A stretch of 64,000 nucleotides of DNA from Verrucomicrobiales bacterium (GTDB lineage Bacteria > Verrucomicrobiota > Verrucomicrobiia > Verrucomicrobiales > DEV007): the NCBI GenBank assembly GCA_016795385.1, contig JAEUHI010000082.1, positions 1 to 64,000 of the forward strand, written 5' to 3'. The notes beneath the pieces are model-generated. The model was not told where the DNA came from. It did not search any database and saw only the letters and a list, made by a program, of their open reading frames with translations. A program made the position numbers and the translations under genes. Position 1 is the first letter of the stretch; each line of letters starts with the position of its first letter. Positions 41,119 to 49,883 of this stretch are shown piece by piece.

Positions 41119-42540
41119 ATGAGCCCATCCGCCTCGCCCTCCCTGCCCGACCATCACGGCCCGTGGTGGAAAGCCCTGACTCCCTACCACTGGTTCGTCT
41201 TCGCGATGGCCTCGCTGGCCTGGCTCTTTGACTGCTTCGACCAGCAGATCTTCATCCTTTACCGGAATGATGCGCTGAAGAACCTGCTGCCGCCCGGGAC
41301 GGACCCGACCGAGATCAAGACATTCGGCGGCTATGCCACCTCCATCTTTGTGGCTGGCTGGGCAACGGGCGGACTGATTTTCGGATCGATGGGCGACAAA
41401 TACGGCCGCGCCAAGATGCTCACGCTGACGGTGCTGCTTTACTCGGTCTTCACCGGTCTGTCGGCCCTGTCGAAAGGCTGGCTGGACTTCGCCATCTATC
41501 GCTTCATCACCGGTCTCGGCGTCGGCGGCGTCTTTGGCCTCGCGGTGGCGCTGGTCGCGGACACCCTGCCCGACCACTCCCGCACCGGCGCACTGGGCCT
41601 GCTGCAGGCACTCTCCGCCCTGGGCAACATCATGGCCGGCCTCGTGAGCATGTGGATCGGCGGGATGATCTCCACGGGGAAAGTCGACGCCGCCACCGCG
41701 TGGAAGTGGGCTTTCCTGATGGGCTCGGTGCCCGCCTTCCTGTGCGTCTTCATCCAGGTCCGCCTGAAGGAGCCGGAGAAATGGGTCAAAGCCCACGCCC
41801 AGAGCCGTGCGGCGGGGAAAGGCATGGGCTCCTACGTCAGCCTGCTCGGCGAAGCCCGCTGGCGGCGCCCGGCCCTGCTCGGCATGATGCTCTGCATCTC
41901 GGGCGTCATCGGTCTGTGGGGCATCGGCTTTTTCTCTCCCGAACTCGTCACCGACGTCATCACCAATTCCCTGCGCGAAAAAGGCGTCGCCGACACCGAG
42001 ATCAACAGCCAGGTCAATCACTGGCGCGGCATCAACGGCATCGTGCAGAACCTCGGTTCCTTCTTCGGAATGATCGCCTTCGCCTGGCTCGCGCAGCGCA
42101 CCGGACGCAAGCCGGCTTTCGCCCTCGCGTTCATCGGCGCCATGGCCGCCACTTGGAGCTATTTTCAATTCTTCAGCGGCGTCGGTGACATCTGGATGAG
42201 CGCGGTGATGGGCTTCTTCCAACTCGCGCTGTTCGGCGGCTTCGCCATCTACCTCCCGGAGCTGTTCCCGACCCGCCTGCGCAGCACCGGCACCAGCTTC
42301 TGCTACAATGTCGGCCGGTTCCTCGCCGCCAGCGGTCCCTTCACCATGGGGCTGTTGCAGCAGTCCCTCGCCGCCGGTGCCACGACGCCCGAGGCAAAGC
42401 TGGCCGCATTTCGCGAGGCCTGCCAGTGGATGAGCCTCGTCTTCCTCGTCGGTCTGGTGGCGCTCCTCTTCCTCCATGAGACCAAGGGCAAACCCCTGCC
42501 CGAGGATCTCGACACCGGCGAGGAGTTCGATCCCGCCTGA
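41119..42540 (+). CDS. MFS transporter
   Basis: 473 residues from the ATG at 41119. WFVFAMASLAWLFDCFDQQI gives the helix-1 D-x-x-D/Q motif, GSMGDKYGRAKMLTLTVLLY the loop 2-3 signature and YLPELFPTRLRSTGTSFCYN the second-half signature of the sugar-type MFS group. Twelve helices with a central loop of moderate size (KEPEKWVKAHAQSRAAGKGM). It is a tandem relative of the preceding gene, and both resemble the transporter at 58322. A strong terminator follows, immediately before terC. No enzyme gene adjoins them, so the cargo is unknown. Confidence 0.9.
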   Translation: MSPSASPSLPDHHGPWWKALTPYHWFVFAMASLAWLFDCFDQQIFILYRNDALKNLLPPGTDPTEIKTFGGYATSIFVAGWATGGLIFGSMGDKYGRAKMLTLTVLLYSVFTGLSALSKGWLDFAIYRFITGLGVGGVFGLAVALVADTLPDHSRTGALGLLQALSALGNIMAGLVSMWIGGMISTGKVDAATAWKWAFLMGSVPAFLCVFIQVRLKEPEKWVKAHAQSRAAGKGMGSYVSLLGEARWRRPALLGMMLCISGVIGLWGIGFFSPELVTDVITNSLREKGVADTEINSQVNHWRGINGIVQNLGSFFGMIAFAWLAQRTGRKPAFALAFIGAMAATWSYFQFFSGVGDIWMSAVMGFFQLALFGGFAIYLPELFPTRLRSTGTSFCYNVGRFLAASGPFTMGLLQQSLAAGATTPEAKLAAFREACQWMSLVFLVGLVALLFLHETKGKPLPEDLDTGEEFDPA

Positions 42541-42601
42541 GATACCAGCCACCATGCCCACCGGGGGCGCCGACCGCCCCTCGCCCCCTGATCCCTCACC
42601 C

Positions 42602-42639
42602 GAAGCGCGGGCTGTTCCACGGCCCGCGCTTCTCTTTTT
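42602..42639 (+). terminator. Strong intrinsic terminator 9 bases before the terC start
   Basis: GAAGCGCGGGC (42602-42612), nine-base loop, GCCCGCGCTTC (42622-42632), then TCTTTTTG: an 11-bp perfect stem with U-tract. It ends the MFS transcript, but its position leaves almost no room for a terC promoter or ribosome-binding site. Confidence 0.9.
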
Positions 42640-42648
42640 GCCCGTCCC

Positions 42649-43581
42649 ATGCTCGATCAAAACTGGTTCTGGATCTTCAATGCCGTCGTCATCGTGCTGC
42701 TGGCTGCCGATCTGCTCATCCTCCAGCGCAAAGCCCACGAGGTCAAAGCCGGCGAGGCCGCCCTGCTCGTCGCCTTCTGGGTGAGCCTGTCGATGGGCTT
42801 TGCCGTCTGGATCGGCTCCACCCGGGGGCCCGCCGATGCGACCACCTTCCTGTTCGCCTACGGCATCGAGTACCTGCTCAGCGTGGACAACATCTTCGTT
42901 TTCATCCTGCTCTTCACCCACTTCAAGGTGCCCGCTGTCAGTCAGCACCGCGTGCTTTTCTGGGGCATCCTCGGTGCCATCGTCCTCCGGGCGAGCATGA
43001 TCGGCGCCGGCGTCGCCCTGCTGGAGCGCTTTCACTGGATCATCCACGTCTTCGGCCTGTTCCTCGTCTACACCGGCATCAAGATGGGCCTCGGCAAGGA
43101 GGAGGGCGTCGATCCCGACAAGAGCGCCCTGATCCGCTTTTTCCGACGCTTCCTGCCCCTGAGCACCGACTACAATGGCGCCCGCTTCACCGTTCGCGAG
43201 GGCGGCCGGCTGCTGCTGACACCGCTGGCCCTGGTCCTGCTCGTGGTGGAGACCACCGACCTCATTTTTGCCGTCGACAGCATCCCGGCCGTCTTCGGCA
43301 TCACAACCGACCCCTTCCTCGTCTATACCTCGAACATCTGCGCCGTGCTCGGGCTGCGCTCCCTGTATTTCCTGCTCGCGCGCATGATGACCAGCTTCGA
43401 ATACCTGAAATACGGCCTGGCCGCGATCCTCACCTTCATCGGGGTGAAAATGCTGCTCTCCCACTACCTCCACATCCCCCGGGAGATCTCCATGGGCACC
43501 GTGGTCGGCATCCTCGTCATCTCCGTCGTCGTCTCCCTCATCGCCCGCCGCCGCAAGGCAGCGGAGGCGAACGGGGAATGA
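42649..43581 (+). CDS. TerC-family integral membrane protein
   Basis: 310 residues, about nine hydrophobic segments. MLDQNWFWIFNAVVIVLLAA, the Asp-rich YLLSVDNIFVFILLFTHFKV and TTDLIFAVDSIPAVFGITTD are the two signature helices of TerC (PF03741), each carrying the conserved Asp. Members such as Alx export Mn2+ in E. coli, and other TerC proteins are tied to tellurite resistance or metal loading of secreted proteins. An attenuating terminator is only nine bases before the start, and no Shine-Dalgarno is visible. I looked for and did not find the yybP-ykoY (Mn2+) riboswitch core in the 100 bases before it. Confidence 0.92.
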   Translation: MLDQNWFWIFNAVVIVLLAADLLILQRKAHEVKAGEAALLVAFWVSLSMGFAVWIGSTRGPADATTFLFAYGIEYLLSVDNIFVFILLFTHFKVPAVSQHRVLFWGILGAIVLRASMIGAGVALLERFHWIIHVFGLFLVYTGIKMGLGKEEGVDPDKSALIRFFRRFLPLSTDYNGARFTVREGGRLLLTPLALVLLVVETTDLIFAVDSIPAVFGITTDPFLVYTSNICAVLGLRSLYFLLARMMTSFEYLKYGLAAILTFIGVKMLLSHYLHIPREISMGTVVGILVISVVVSLIARRRKAAEANGE

Positions 43582-43620
43582 TTTGATTTTACCGGCCCTC
43601 GAGATCGGCTATCCACTTTC

Positions 43621-44787
43621 ATGGGCAGACCCAAAAAGCGAAAGAAGAGCGGCGACACCTCCAAACGTCTCCGGCCCTCGACCGCGGAAAAGTTGGACCG
43701 CATGGTGGAGCAAGTCTCCAAAATGGAGCAACGCGTCGCCACCTGTCGCGAAGAGATGGAGCGCTTTCGCGACCGGGATCTGCCCGAATTCGAGCGTTGG
43801 GTGAGCGAGAACCTCTCCGAAGAGAGAAAAGAGCTGAAGGAGTTGACCAAAAAGCATGATGTTTATCAGTCCATCGTCGACGAGGCTGATTACATCATGT
43901 CCCATGGGGAGGCATCAAGCTTCCGGCAGGCCGTCATGCGGGCCTACCGGAATGCTGAAGAGTACGGGGATTTCGACAATGTCGATTGGGATTCCGAAGA
44001 TGAAGCTGACATCGCGGACGAGATCGCAGGCAACGGCGACGAAATGGACAAAGAGTTGGCGGAAGACTTGATGGCCAGCTTCATGGTCGACGTCCTCGGC
44101 GTCGATCCCGACAGCCTTTCCGAGGAAGAGCACGAACAGTATCGGAGCCGCTTCGAAGAGACCTTCCGCCATGCCCGCGAAGGCAACCGCACCGGCTTCG
44201 AAAGCGCCATGAGGGACATCCTGGCGCAAGGCCAGCAACAGAACAGGCCGGCAGCCAAAGCCATCTATCGCCGACTCGTCAAACGGCTCCACCCCGATCA
44301 CCACGGCGATTTCACTCCCGCCGAAAAGCAGATCTGGGAGGAGGCCGCGATCGCCTATCAAATGCACAATGCCGAAGGCCTGGAGATCCTCGACGTGCGG
44401 CTGTCGATCATCCGCGGCGAGCCCATCGGAGCCGCCCAGGCCACCGCGCTGAAGGCCTACCGCGACCAGTTGTTCCGGGAAGACGAGATTTTGCGCGAAG
44501 AATTGGAGGAGTTCAGAGAACACCCCGGGTGGGAATTTTCCATTCGGGAGAAAACAGAAGCCTTCTACCAGAGATTGCGTGACGACCTGTTCGAAGCCAT
44601 CGCCGAGGCACGGGCACGCCTCTCCAAGTTGCAGTCGTTCATCGAGGGGATCCTGTCCAGCCGCCCCAGATCGACGAAGAAGAAATCCGCCAGGAAGAAG
44701 GCGACGAGGAAGACCGTTGCCAAAAAGAGCGGAAACAAGCGGAATCACCCGCCCCAGCCGCCGGCACAGGACGAATTTCCGTTTTGA
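43621..44787 (+). CDS. J-domain-like protein with coiled coil and lysine-rich tail
   Basis: 388 residues, soluble. An N-terminal coiled coil (AEKLDRMVEQVSKMEQRVAT, EERKELKELTKKHDVYQSIV) precedes an acidic middle. Then AIYRRLVKRLHPDHHGDFTP, followed by the helix KQIWEEAAIAYQMHNAEGLE, has the HPD signature of a DnaJ J-domain with the usual spacing, though the first helix is short. The C-terminus is lysine-rich (STKKKSARKKATRKTVAKKS), like histone-H1-type tails. It would stimulate DnaK and perhaps bind nucleic acid through the tail; both are inferred. It starts 39 bases after terC. Its C-terminal codons are followed by a dispersed repeat. Confidence 0.72.
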   Translation: MGRPKKRKKSGDTSKRLRPSTAEKLDRMVEQVSKMEQRVATCREEMERFRDRDLPEFERWVSENLSEERKELKELTKKHDVYQSIVDEADYIMSHGEASSFRQAVMRAYRNAEEYGDFDNVDWDSEDEADIADEIAGNGDEMDKELAEDLMASFMVDVLGVDPDSLSEEEHEQYRSRFEETFRHAREGNRTGFESAMRDILAQGQQQNRPAAKAIYRRLVKRLHPDHHGDFTPAEKQIWEEAAIAYQMHNAEGLEILDVRLSIIRGEPIGAAQATALKAYRDQLFREDEILREELEEFREHPGWEFSIREKTEAFYQRLRDDLFEAIAEARARLSKLQSFIEGILSSRPRSTKKKSARKKATRKTVAKKSGNKRNHPPQPPAQDEFPF

Positions 44788-44803
44788 CGCGGCCGCCGAT
44801 TCT

Positions 44804-44846
44804 GATCAGACCCTGTTGCATCGCCGATCAGACCCTGTTGCATCGG
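44804..44846. repeat. Dispersed repeat, copy 6 (two perfect units)
   Basis: GATCAGACCCTGTTGCATCG occurs at 44804 and, 22 bp later, at 44826. The first is followed by CC, the second by G. Apart from this the two are identical, and both match the units at 6299 and 6321 nearly exactly. It separates the J-domain gene from the ABC-F gene. Confidence 0.85.
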
Positions 44847-44925
44847 AAATCCGCGATTCCCCCCGGTCAGGCGGAAGTGGTTTCCCCCGGCAGAATCCGG
44901 GCTACATTCGCCGCTTTCCCCGCCC

Positions 44926-46923
44926 ATGCTCGCCGTAGACAAAGTTTCGATCCAATTCGGAGGCCGCACCCTGTTTCGCGATCTGTCGCTGACGGTGCGC
45001 GCCAAGGACCGCCTGTCCCTGGCGGGACCGAACGGCGCGGGAAAGTCCACCCTGCTCAAGATCATCGCCGGGATCGAGAATCCCGACTCCGGCCGCATCG
45101 TGAAGGCGAAACAGGCCACCGTCGGCTATCTGCCGCAGGAAGGCGTGAAACACGCGGGCAGCACCCTGTTTGCCGAGGCGAAAAAGGCATTCGGCGATGT
45201 ATTGCTGCTGCAAAAACAGGTCGCCGAGGTCGAGGCGGAGTTGGAATCACTCGACCCGGCCGCCGATGCCGAGGCCTATGCCGATGCGCTGGAGGTCCTG
45301 GGCGATCTCCAGATCCGCTTGGAACATCACGATGTGGCGCGGATGAAACCCCGCATCGAGACCGTGCTGGGCGGTCTGGGATTCAAGCCGGAGGCCTTCG
45401 ACCGGCCCACCGAGACCTTTTCCGGCGGCTGGCAGATGCGCATCGCCCTCGCCAAGCTGCTGCTGCAGGAGCCGAGCGTGCTGCTGTTGGACGAGCCGAC
45501 CAACCACCTCGACATCGAGACAGTCCAGTGGCTGGAGCAGTGGCTGCGCACTTATGACGGGTCGATCATCCTCATCAGCCACGACCGCAGCCTGCTCGAT
45601 GCGCTGAGCAACCGCACCCTGGCCTTCGAGAGCGGACAGGTGCAGCATTACTCGGGCAATTACTCGTTCTACCTCCAGGAACGCCAGTCGCGGCGCGAAC
45701 AGCTTGAGCGCTCCTTCCGCAATCAGCAGCGGGAGATCGAAAAGGCCGAGCAACTCATCAACCGCTTCCGCGCCAAAGCGACGAAGGCGAAGATGGTGCA
45801 GTCGCGCATCAAACAACTCGACAAGATCGAGCGGATCGAACTCGAGACCGAAGAGTCAGGCATCGGCTTCCGCTTTCCGCAGCCGGAGCGCAGCGGCCAG
45901 AGTGTGCTGAAACTGGAGGGCATCGGCAAACGCTACGGGGAGAATCAGGTGCTCGACGGGCTGGACTTCGAATTCGAGCGGGGCGACCGGATCGCCATCC
46001 TCGGAGTGAACGGGGCGGGTAAATCGACGTTTTCCCGCATCGTGGCTGGAGTGGAATCCGCGACCGCCGGCACGCGCAAGGTCGGTCACAAGGTGGGCGT
46101 GGCTTACTTTTCCCAAAACCATGCCGACGAACTCGACCCGGCCAAGACCGTGCTCGAGACGATCGAAAAGGGCGCCACGACGGCCGCGATCACGATGAAC
46201 CTGCGGACTTTGCTGGGGGCCTTCCTGTTCCGCGGTGACGATGTCTTCAAAAGCGTCGGCGTGCTCTCCGGCGGGGAGCGCAGCCGCCTCGCCCTGGCCC
46301 GGATGCTTCTGCAACCGGCGAATTTCCTGATCCTCGACGAACCGACGAACCATCTCGACATGCAATCGCAGGAGGTGCTCCAGCGCGCCCTGGCCGACTA
46401 CACCGGCACCTATGCGATCGTGTCGCACAACCGGTCCTTTCTGGATCCCATCGTGACAAAGGTGCTGGAATTCATCCCCCACCGCCCCATGCGGGTCTAT
46501 CACGGGAATGTCAGCGACTACCTGGAGAAAAAAGCCGCCGAGATGGCCGCCGCCGCGGGACCTGCTGCCGCCCGGGGAACCCTGACTGCCTCCGCGGCCT
46601 CGGCCGCGCCGGGCGACGCGGGTCTGAACCGGAAGGATCAGCGCCGGGTGGAGGCCCAGCGTCGCCAGCAGAAGGCCGAGGCCCTGAAGCCCCTGAGCCA
46701 GCGCCTCACCGACACCGAGGCCCGCATCGCGGCCCTGGAGGAGGAGAAGGAGTCGTTGACCCGGCGCCTGATCGATCCGGATTTCTTCAAAAAGCAGCCG
46801 GAAGAAGCGCGCGTCGCCAGCGAGCGGCTCCATACCATTGATGCCGAAGTGGAAGAAGCCTATTCCGCCTGGTCAAAGGTGACGGACGAAATTGAGAAGG
46901 TCGAGGCGCGGTTCGCGGATTGA
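44926..46923 (+). CDS. ABC-F family ATPase
   Basis: 665 residues with two ABC domains and no membrane segments. Walker A: GPNGAGKST and GVNGAGKST. Signature: FSGGWQMRIALAKLL and LSGGERSRLALARML. Walker B: VLLLDEPTNHLD and LILDEPTNHLD. Between the domains is the Arg/Gln/Glu-rich linker (RQSRREQLERSFRNQQREIE), and the C-terminal ~100 residues form a coiled coil (LTDTEARIAALEEEKESLTR). These are the marks of the Uup/YheS branch of ABC-F, ribosome-associated translation factors. The start at 44926 follows a CCCGCCC stretch without a ribosome site. It faces the RAYT gene tail-to-tail. Confidence 0.92.
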   Translation: MLAVDKVSIQFGGRTLFRDLSLTVRAKDRLSLAGPNGAGKSTLLKIIAGIENPDSGRIVKAKQATVGYLPQEGVKHAGSTLFAEAKKAFGDVLLLQKQVAEVEAELESLDPAADAEAYADALEVLGDLQIRLEHHDVARMKPRIETVLGGLGFKPEAFDRPTETFSGGWQMRIALAKLLLQEPSVLLLDEPTNHLDIETVQWLEQWLRTYDGSIILISHDRSLLDALSNRTLAFESGQVQHYSGNYSFYLQERQSRREQLERSFRNQQREIEKAEQLINRFRAKATKAKMVQSRIKQLDKIERIELETEESGIGFRFPQPERSGQSVLKLEGIGKRYGENQVLDGLDFEFERGDRIAILGVNGAGKSTFSRIVAGVESATAGTRKVGHKVGVAYFSQNHADELDPAKTVLETIEKGATTAAITMNLRTLLGAFLFRGDDVFKSVGVLSGGERSRLALARMLLQPANFLILDEPTNHLDMQSQEVLQRALADYTGTYAIVSHNRSFLDPIVTKVLEFIPHRPMRVYHGNVSDYLEKKAAEMAAAAGPAAARGTLTASAASAAPGDAGLNRKDQRRVEAQRRQQKAEALKPLSQRLTDTEARIAALEEEKESLTRRLIDPDFFKKQPEEARVASERLHTIDAEVEEAYSAWSKVTDEIEKVEARFAD

Positions 46924-47018
46924 ACCGGCACCAGTTGGTATCCCGGTCTTTCTGCGGCCACCCGCCGAACAGAGCGAGCCGATTCAACGAATGCCGAATC
47001 TGGCTTTCGGCAAAGAGG

Positions 47019-48053
47019 CTACCCCACCGGCCTCACCTGCAAATCACGCAGCGTCCGCAACTCTCCCCAGTCCGCCCCGCCCCGCAGTTTCCGGGCGCCA
47101 CTCTCCCGCTTCGGACCGTAGCGCCAGCGATTCGCTTCGAAGACGCCATTCACAAACTCCACCGAGCCGAAGACCGCCCCATCGCAGAAATACCGCACCC
47201 GACACCGGATGATCTCCGGGATCGACAACTTGCCCTCCCGCTTTTCCTCCGCCTCGATCTGTTCCGCGCTGAATCCCCGCCGCGCCTTCCGAGCCGCCTG
47301 CGCATCGGCCTCCTGCTCCAGTCCTTTTCCAAAAAGCAGCATCCGATAGATTCCGGCCGTGTAGTCCCAAGTCACGTCCCGGTTCACCCCGTGGCTGGTG
47401 TGATTTAAGATCGTACAAAGCCCCCGTCGCGCCGGGCGTCGCCCCGCCACCGCCTCGGCGTAGCCACACCAGCGATAGTCCTCCGGACGCGCCACCATGC
47501 CGGCCCGCACCGGATTCAGGTCAATGTAGGCCGCAATCGTCAGCAAGGCCCGCTCCGAACCCTCCACTAGCACGCTTTTGTAGCGATCCTCCCACAGCGT
47601 GCCCTTGCGATGGTTTTCGCGATTGTACCAGCGGGTAAATCGCTGTTTCAAATCCTTCACAAAGCTCGCCAGGTCATAGCGACGACTCTCGAACCGCTCA
47701 AGAATCCCCGCCAACCACGTCGGGTCATCCGAAGCCGTCGCCCTCGCGATCTCCTGCTCGATTCCCAGCCGCTGCGAGGCGTCGTAGAGAATCGGCAGCA
47801 GTTCCAGGAGCCGCTCCGTGGTCAACCGGGGCATCGAATCCCGGTCCGGCACCCGGACGAGCAGGTGGAAGTGGTTGGACATCAGGCAAAAGGTCACCAC
47901 CTCCACCCCGCAAAAGGCCTCCAGCTTCCGCATCCACCGGCGAAAATGGTTCTTTTCCTTGGCGTTGAAGATAAATCGCTTATCGACCACGCGGGAGACC
48001 ACATGGTAGTAGGCATCCACGCCGGGTTGTTGAAGCAGACGGGGTTGACGCAT
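47019..48053 (-). CDS. RAYT-type (REP-associated tyrosine) transposase
   Basis: 344 residues. VDAYYHVVSRVVDKRFIF is the start of the Y1/IS200-like fold. The HUH metal motif is in VTFCLMSNHFHLLVRV (HFH), the C-terminal RFTRWYNRENHRKGTLWEDR has the catalytic-Tyr region and the GTLWxxRYKS block typical of RAYT proteins, and AYIDLNPVRAGMVARPEDYR with WCGYAEAV is their signature. The family cuts at REP hairpins but is not flanked here by visible insertion-sequence ends. The C-terminal ~100 residues (about 240-344) are an extension beyond the ~200-residue core. Because the window is full of small hairpin repeats, it is a candidate for their mobiliser; this is inference. Confidence 0.88.
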   Translation of the reverse strand: MRQPRLLQQPGVDAYYHVVSRVVDKRFIFNAKEKNHFRRWMRKLEAFCGVEVVTFCLMSNHFHLLVRVPDRDSMPRLTTERLLELLPILYDASQRLGIEQEIARATASDDPTWLAGILERFESRRYDLASFVKDLKQRFTRWYNRENHRKGTLWEDRYKSVLVEGSERALLTIAAYIDLNPVRAGMVARPEDYRWCGYAEAVAGRRPARRGLCTILNHTSHGVNRDVTWDYTAGIYRMLLFGKGLEQEADAQAARKARRGFSAEQIEAEEKREGKLSIPEIIRCRVRYFCDGAVFGSVEFVNGVFEANRWRYGPKRESGARKLRGGADWGELRTLRDLQVRPVG

Positions 48054-48189
48054 GAGAGTTGGGCGTTGGGCGGGGGAAATGGATCGGAAAGTGCGACTGA
48101 GGCGGAAAGGGGCGCCATGGCCACCAAAGCTGAAACGGTGAGGAGCGCAAGGAGTTTTCGCCTTTAATTTTCCCGTCCCTTTAAATTTC

Positions 48190-48466
48190 TATATCGGAGG
48201 ATTCGGCCTCCTCATGCTCGTGGTCGGATCCCGTGTCCTCTTCGGTCACTCCGGCGATCGGGCGGGATTCCACGCCAAATCAAAGTGGGCGCGCTTTCTG
48301 ATTTTCCTCGCTGTCCTAGCCGCCATTACCCGCGCCACTCCGGCATGGTGGCCCACCACGACCATTTCCCACCACGTCTATGCGGCTTGGGCCTGGGGGG
48401 GGGCTGGCGATCCTCTGGCTGCTCTGGCACCTGCGGCGTTTTGCCACCAAGGACGACGCGGACTGA
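48190..48466 (+). pseudogene. C-terminal remnant of a membrane protein (NnrS-like)
   Basis: In one frame IGGFGLLMLVVGSRVLFGHS, then AKSKWARFLIFLAVLAAITR, are read as membrane protein. At a run of nine G (48395-48403) the sequence shifts; with eight G it continues as AWGGLAILWLLWHLRRFATK to a stop at 48464. The GSRVLFGHSG segment is reminiscent of the C-terminal part of NnrS-type heme/copper membrane proteins, but this is a recognition-level match. The N-terminal ~300 residues are absent upstream, where the RAYT gene begins. It is either a homopolymer-slippage mutant of a remnant or a sequencing artefact in the G-run. Confidence 0.45.
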
Positions 48467-48527
48467 CGGGCCACTCGCCATCCGAATCGGCTTGACCCAG
48501 CCGCCGCCTCAGTTTAACTCTGGGAGC

Positions 48528-49862
48528 ATGCTTTCCCCCAACGTTTGCAGGATTCTCGGACTCGCTCTCCTGGTTGGGAGCGCCGAGCTATCCGAAGCGC
48601 AGGCTCCCAATACATCGCCGTTGTGGTCCTTCTCGGCGGATGACGATGACACTCCCGCGTATGGCCAGAACAACAACGGTAAGGCAGCCCAGTTCGGGAT
48701 GATCTCCGGAAGCCAGCTCTACGTCTCCAGTTATAACGGCCACGTCTACCAACTCGATTTGGCGAGCGGCGCTCTTCAGGCGGACTGGCCGGTGAGTGAC
48801 TATCGCGCATACAGCGCCCCATTGATGGTCGATGGCAAACTTTACGTCTTTGCGGATCGCGGGTTTTATCGGCTGGAAAAGGCTCAGACTCCCCGCGCGG
48901 TAAAGTTGTTTGAAGTTCCCGCTCCTGGCACCGACCGGCCGGAAGCGCTGGCGTATGACCCCGCTTCGGGACTGTTCTTTCTCAGCGCCTCGGAACGGGT
49001 TCATGCCGTGGATGCCAACGGCAAGGAAAAGTGGCGGCTTCCGCACTTCAATTACGGTTGGGGACAAGCCATGGCCGCGGGCGGACACCTCTATGTCTTC
49101 GACACCCGTTACCCCGCGTCAGGTTACGATTTGAACCAGCGCAAGCTTTACAAGTATCTTCCCACTCCGGAAGGAGCCCACAAAATATGGGAATCCGCCC
49201 CGATGCCGGAGGTGCCTTTTGCCTACCTTTCAAAGGGGGTGGATGGGGACGGAGACGAACTCATTTTTCTCGCCGCCTGGCAGGGAGAAGCCGACCTACA
49301 AGGCAACCCCGTCAATCACGGTAGTTTGAGTGCCATTTACGACCAGGGTCCCCACGCAGGGCAGACGAAATGGTCCGTGAAGCTGCCGCACACCATCAAA
49401 CACGCCAGCCTGTGGGAAGGAAAAGACACCCTCATTGTTCCCGCTATGAATGGGAAAGTCCGTTGGTTACAGGCCTCAACGGGCAAACTGATCCGGGAAG
49501 TGACATTGACAGGCGGTGTGAGCCAAGGAGAAAAGAGTCCTTGGCAACAGGTGGTCCTCAGCGGCGACTATGGAATTGTCATGACTCACGATGGCGGTGC
49601 GGGCCCGGATACGCCCAACTACTTATTCGTCCTCGATCTGCGAGATGGGCGTGAACTCTGGAAATCGGCTCCGATTCGGGGTGGTGGTGGATGCATGATT
49701 CCCGTTCTCTCCGGGGGAATCGCCGTGGTGGGCACCTACTGGCAGGGCACGTGGCATGCGTTCCGGCTGGGGGAAGGCAAGCCATTTCCCTTCTCGGGGT
49801 TTGCCAATGAAGCCAGCACGGGGAATGCTCCCGGAGCCTTGACTCAGCTTGCCGGTAAATGA
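48528..49862 (+). CDS. Exported PQQ-type beta-propeller protein
   Basis: 444 residues from the ATG at 48528 with a signal peptide (ILGLALLVGSAELSEAQ). Blade repeats of the PQQ/quinoprotein class are seen: GSQLYVSSYNGHVYQLDLAS, DGKLYVFADRGFYRLEKAQ, GHLYVFDTRYPASGYDLN, and LDLRDGRELWKSAPIRGGGG. Each has the W/L-D-x-x-TG-like turn, but the PQQ-binding residues cannot be judged, and no cytochrome c site is present. It may be a scaffold rather than an enzyme. Its base composition is less GC-rich than that of the bulk of the window, and it lies between the RAYT and the IS91-type element, which fits accessory DNA. Confidence 0.72.
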   Translation: MLSPNVCRILGLALLVGSAELSEAQAPNTSPLWSFSADDDDTPAYGQNNNGKAAQFGMISGSQLYVSSYNGHVYQLDLASGALQADWPVSDYRAYSAPLMVDGKLYVFADRGFYRLEKAQTPRAVKLFEVPAPGTDRPEALAYDPASGLFFLSASERVHAVDANGKEKWRLPHFNYGWGQAMAAGGHLYVFDTRYPASGYDLNQRKLYKYLPTPEGAHKIWESAPMPEVPFAYLSKGVDGDGDELIFLAAWQGEADLQGNPVNHGSLSAIYDQGPHAGQTKWSVKLPHTIKHASLWEGKDTLIVPAMNGKVRWLQASTGKLIREVTLTGGVSQGEKSPWQQVVLSGDYGIVMTHDGGAGPDTPNYLFVLDLRDGRELWKSAPIRGGGGCMIPVLSGGIAVVGTYWQGTWHAFRLGEGKPFPFSGFANEASTGNAPGALTQLAGK

Positions 49863-49883
49863 CGGAATGGGTTTCCCGGCCTG

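Noticed and set aside
42541..42648. yybP-ykoY (Mn2+) riboswitch before terC
   Set aside because: The GGGGAGUA-type core and the paired loops of that riboswitch could not be found; only the terminator is supported.
41098..43473. Very long minus-strand frame opposite the MFS and TerC genes
   Set aside because: Composition (Glu/Gly/His runs) and complete overlap with two clear membrane protein genes mark it as a shadow frame.
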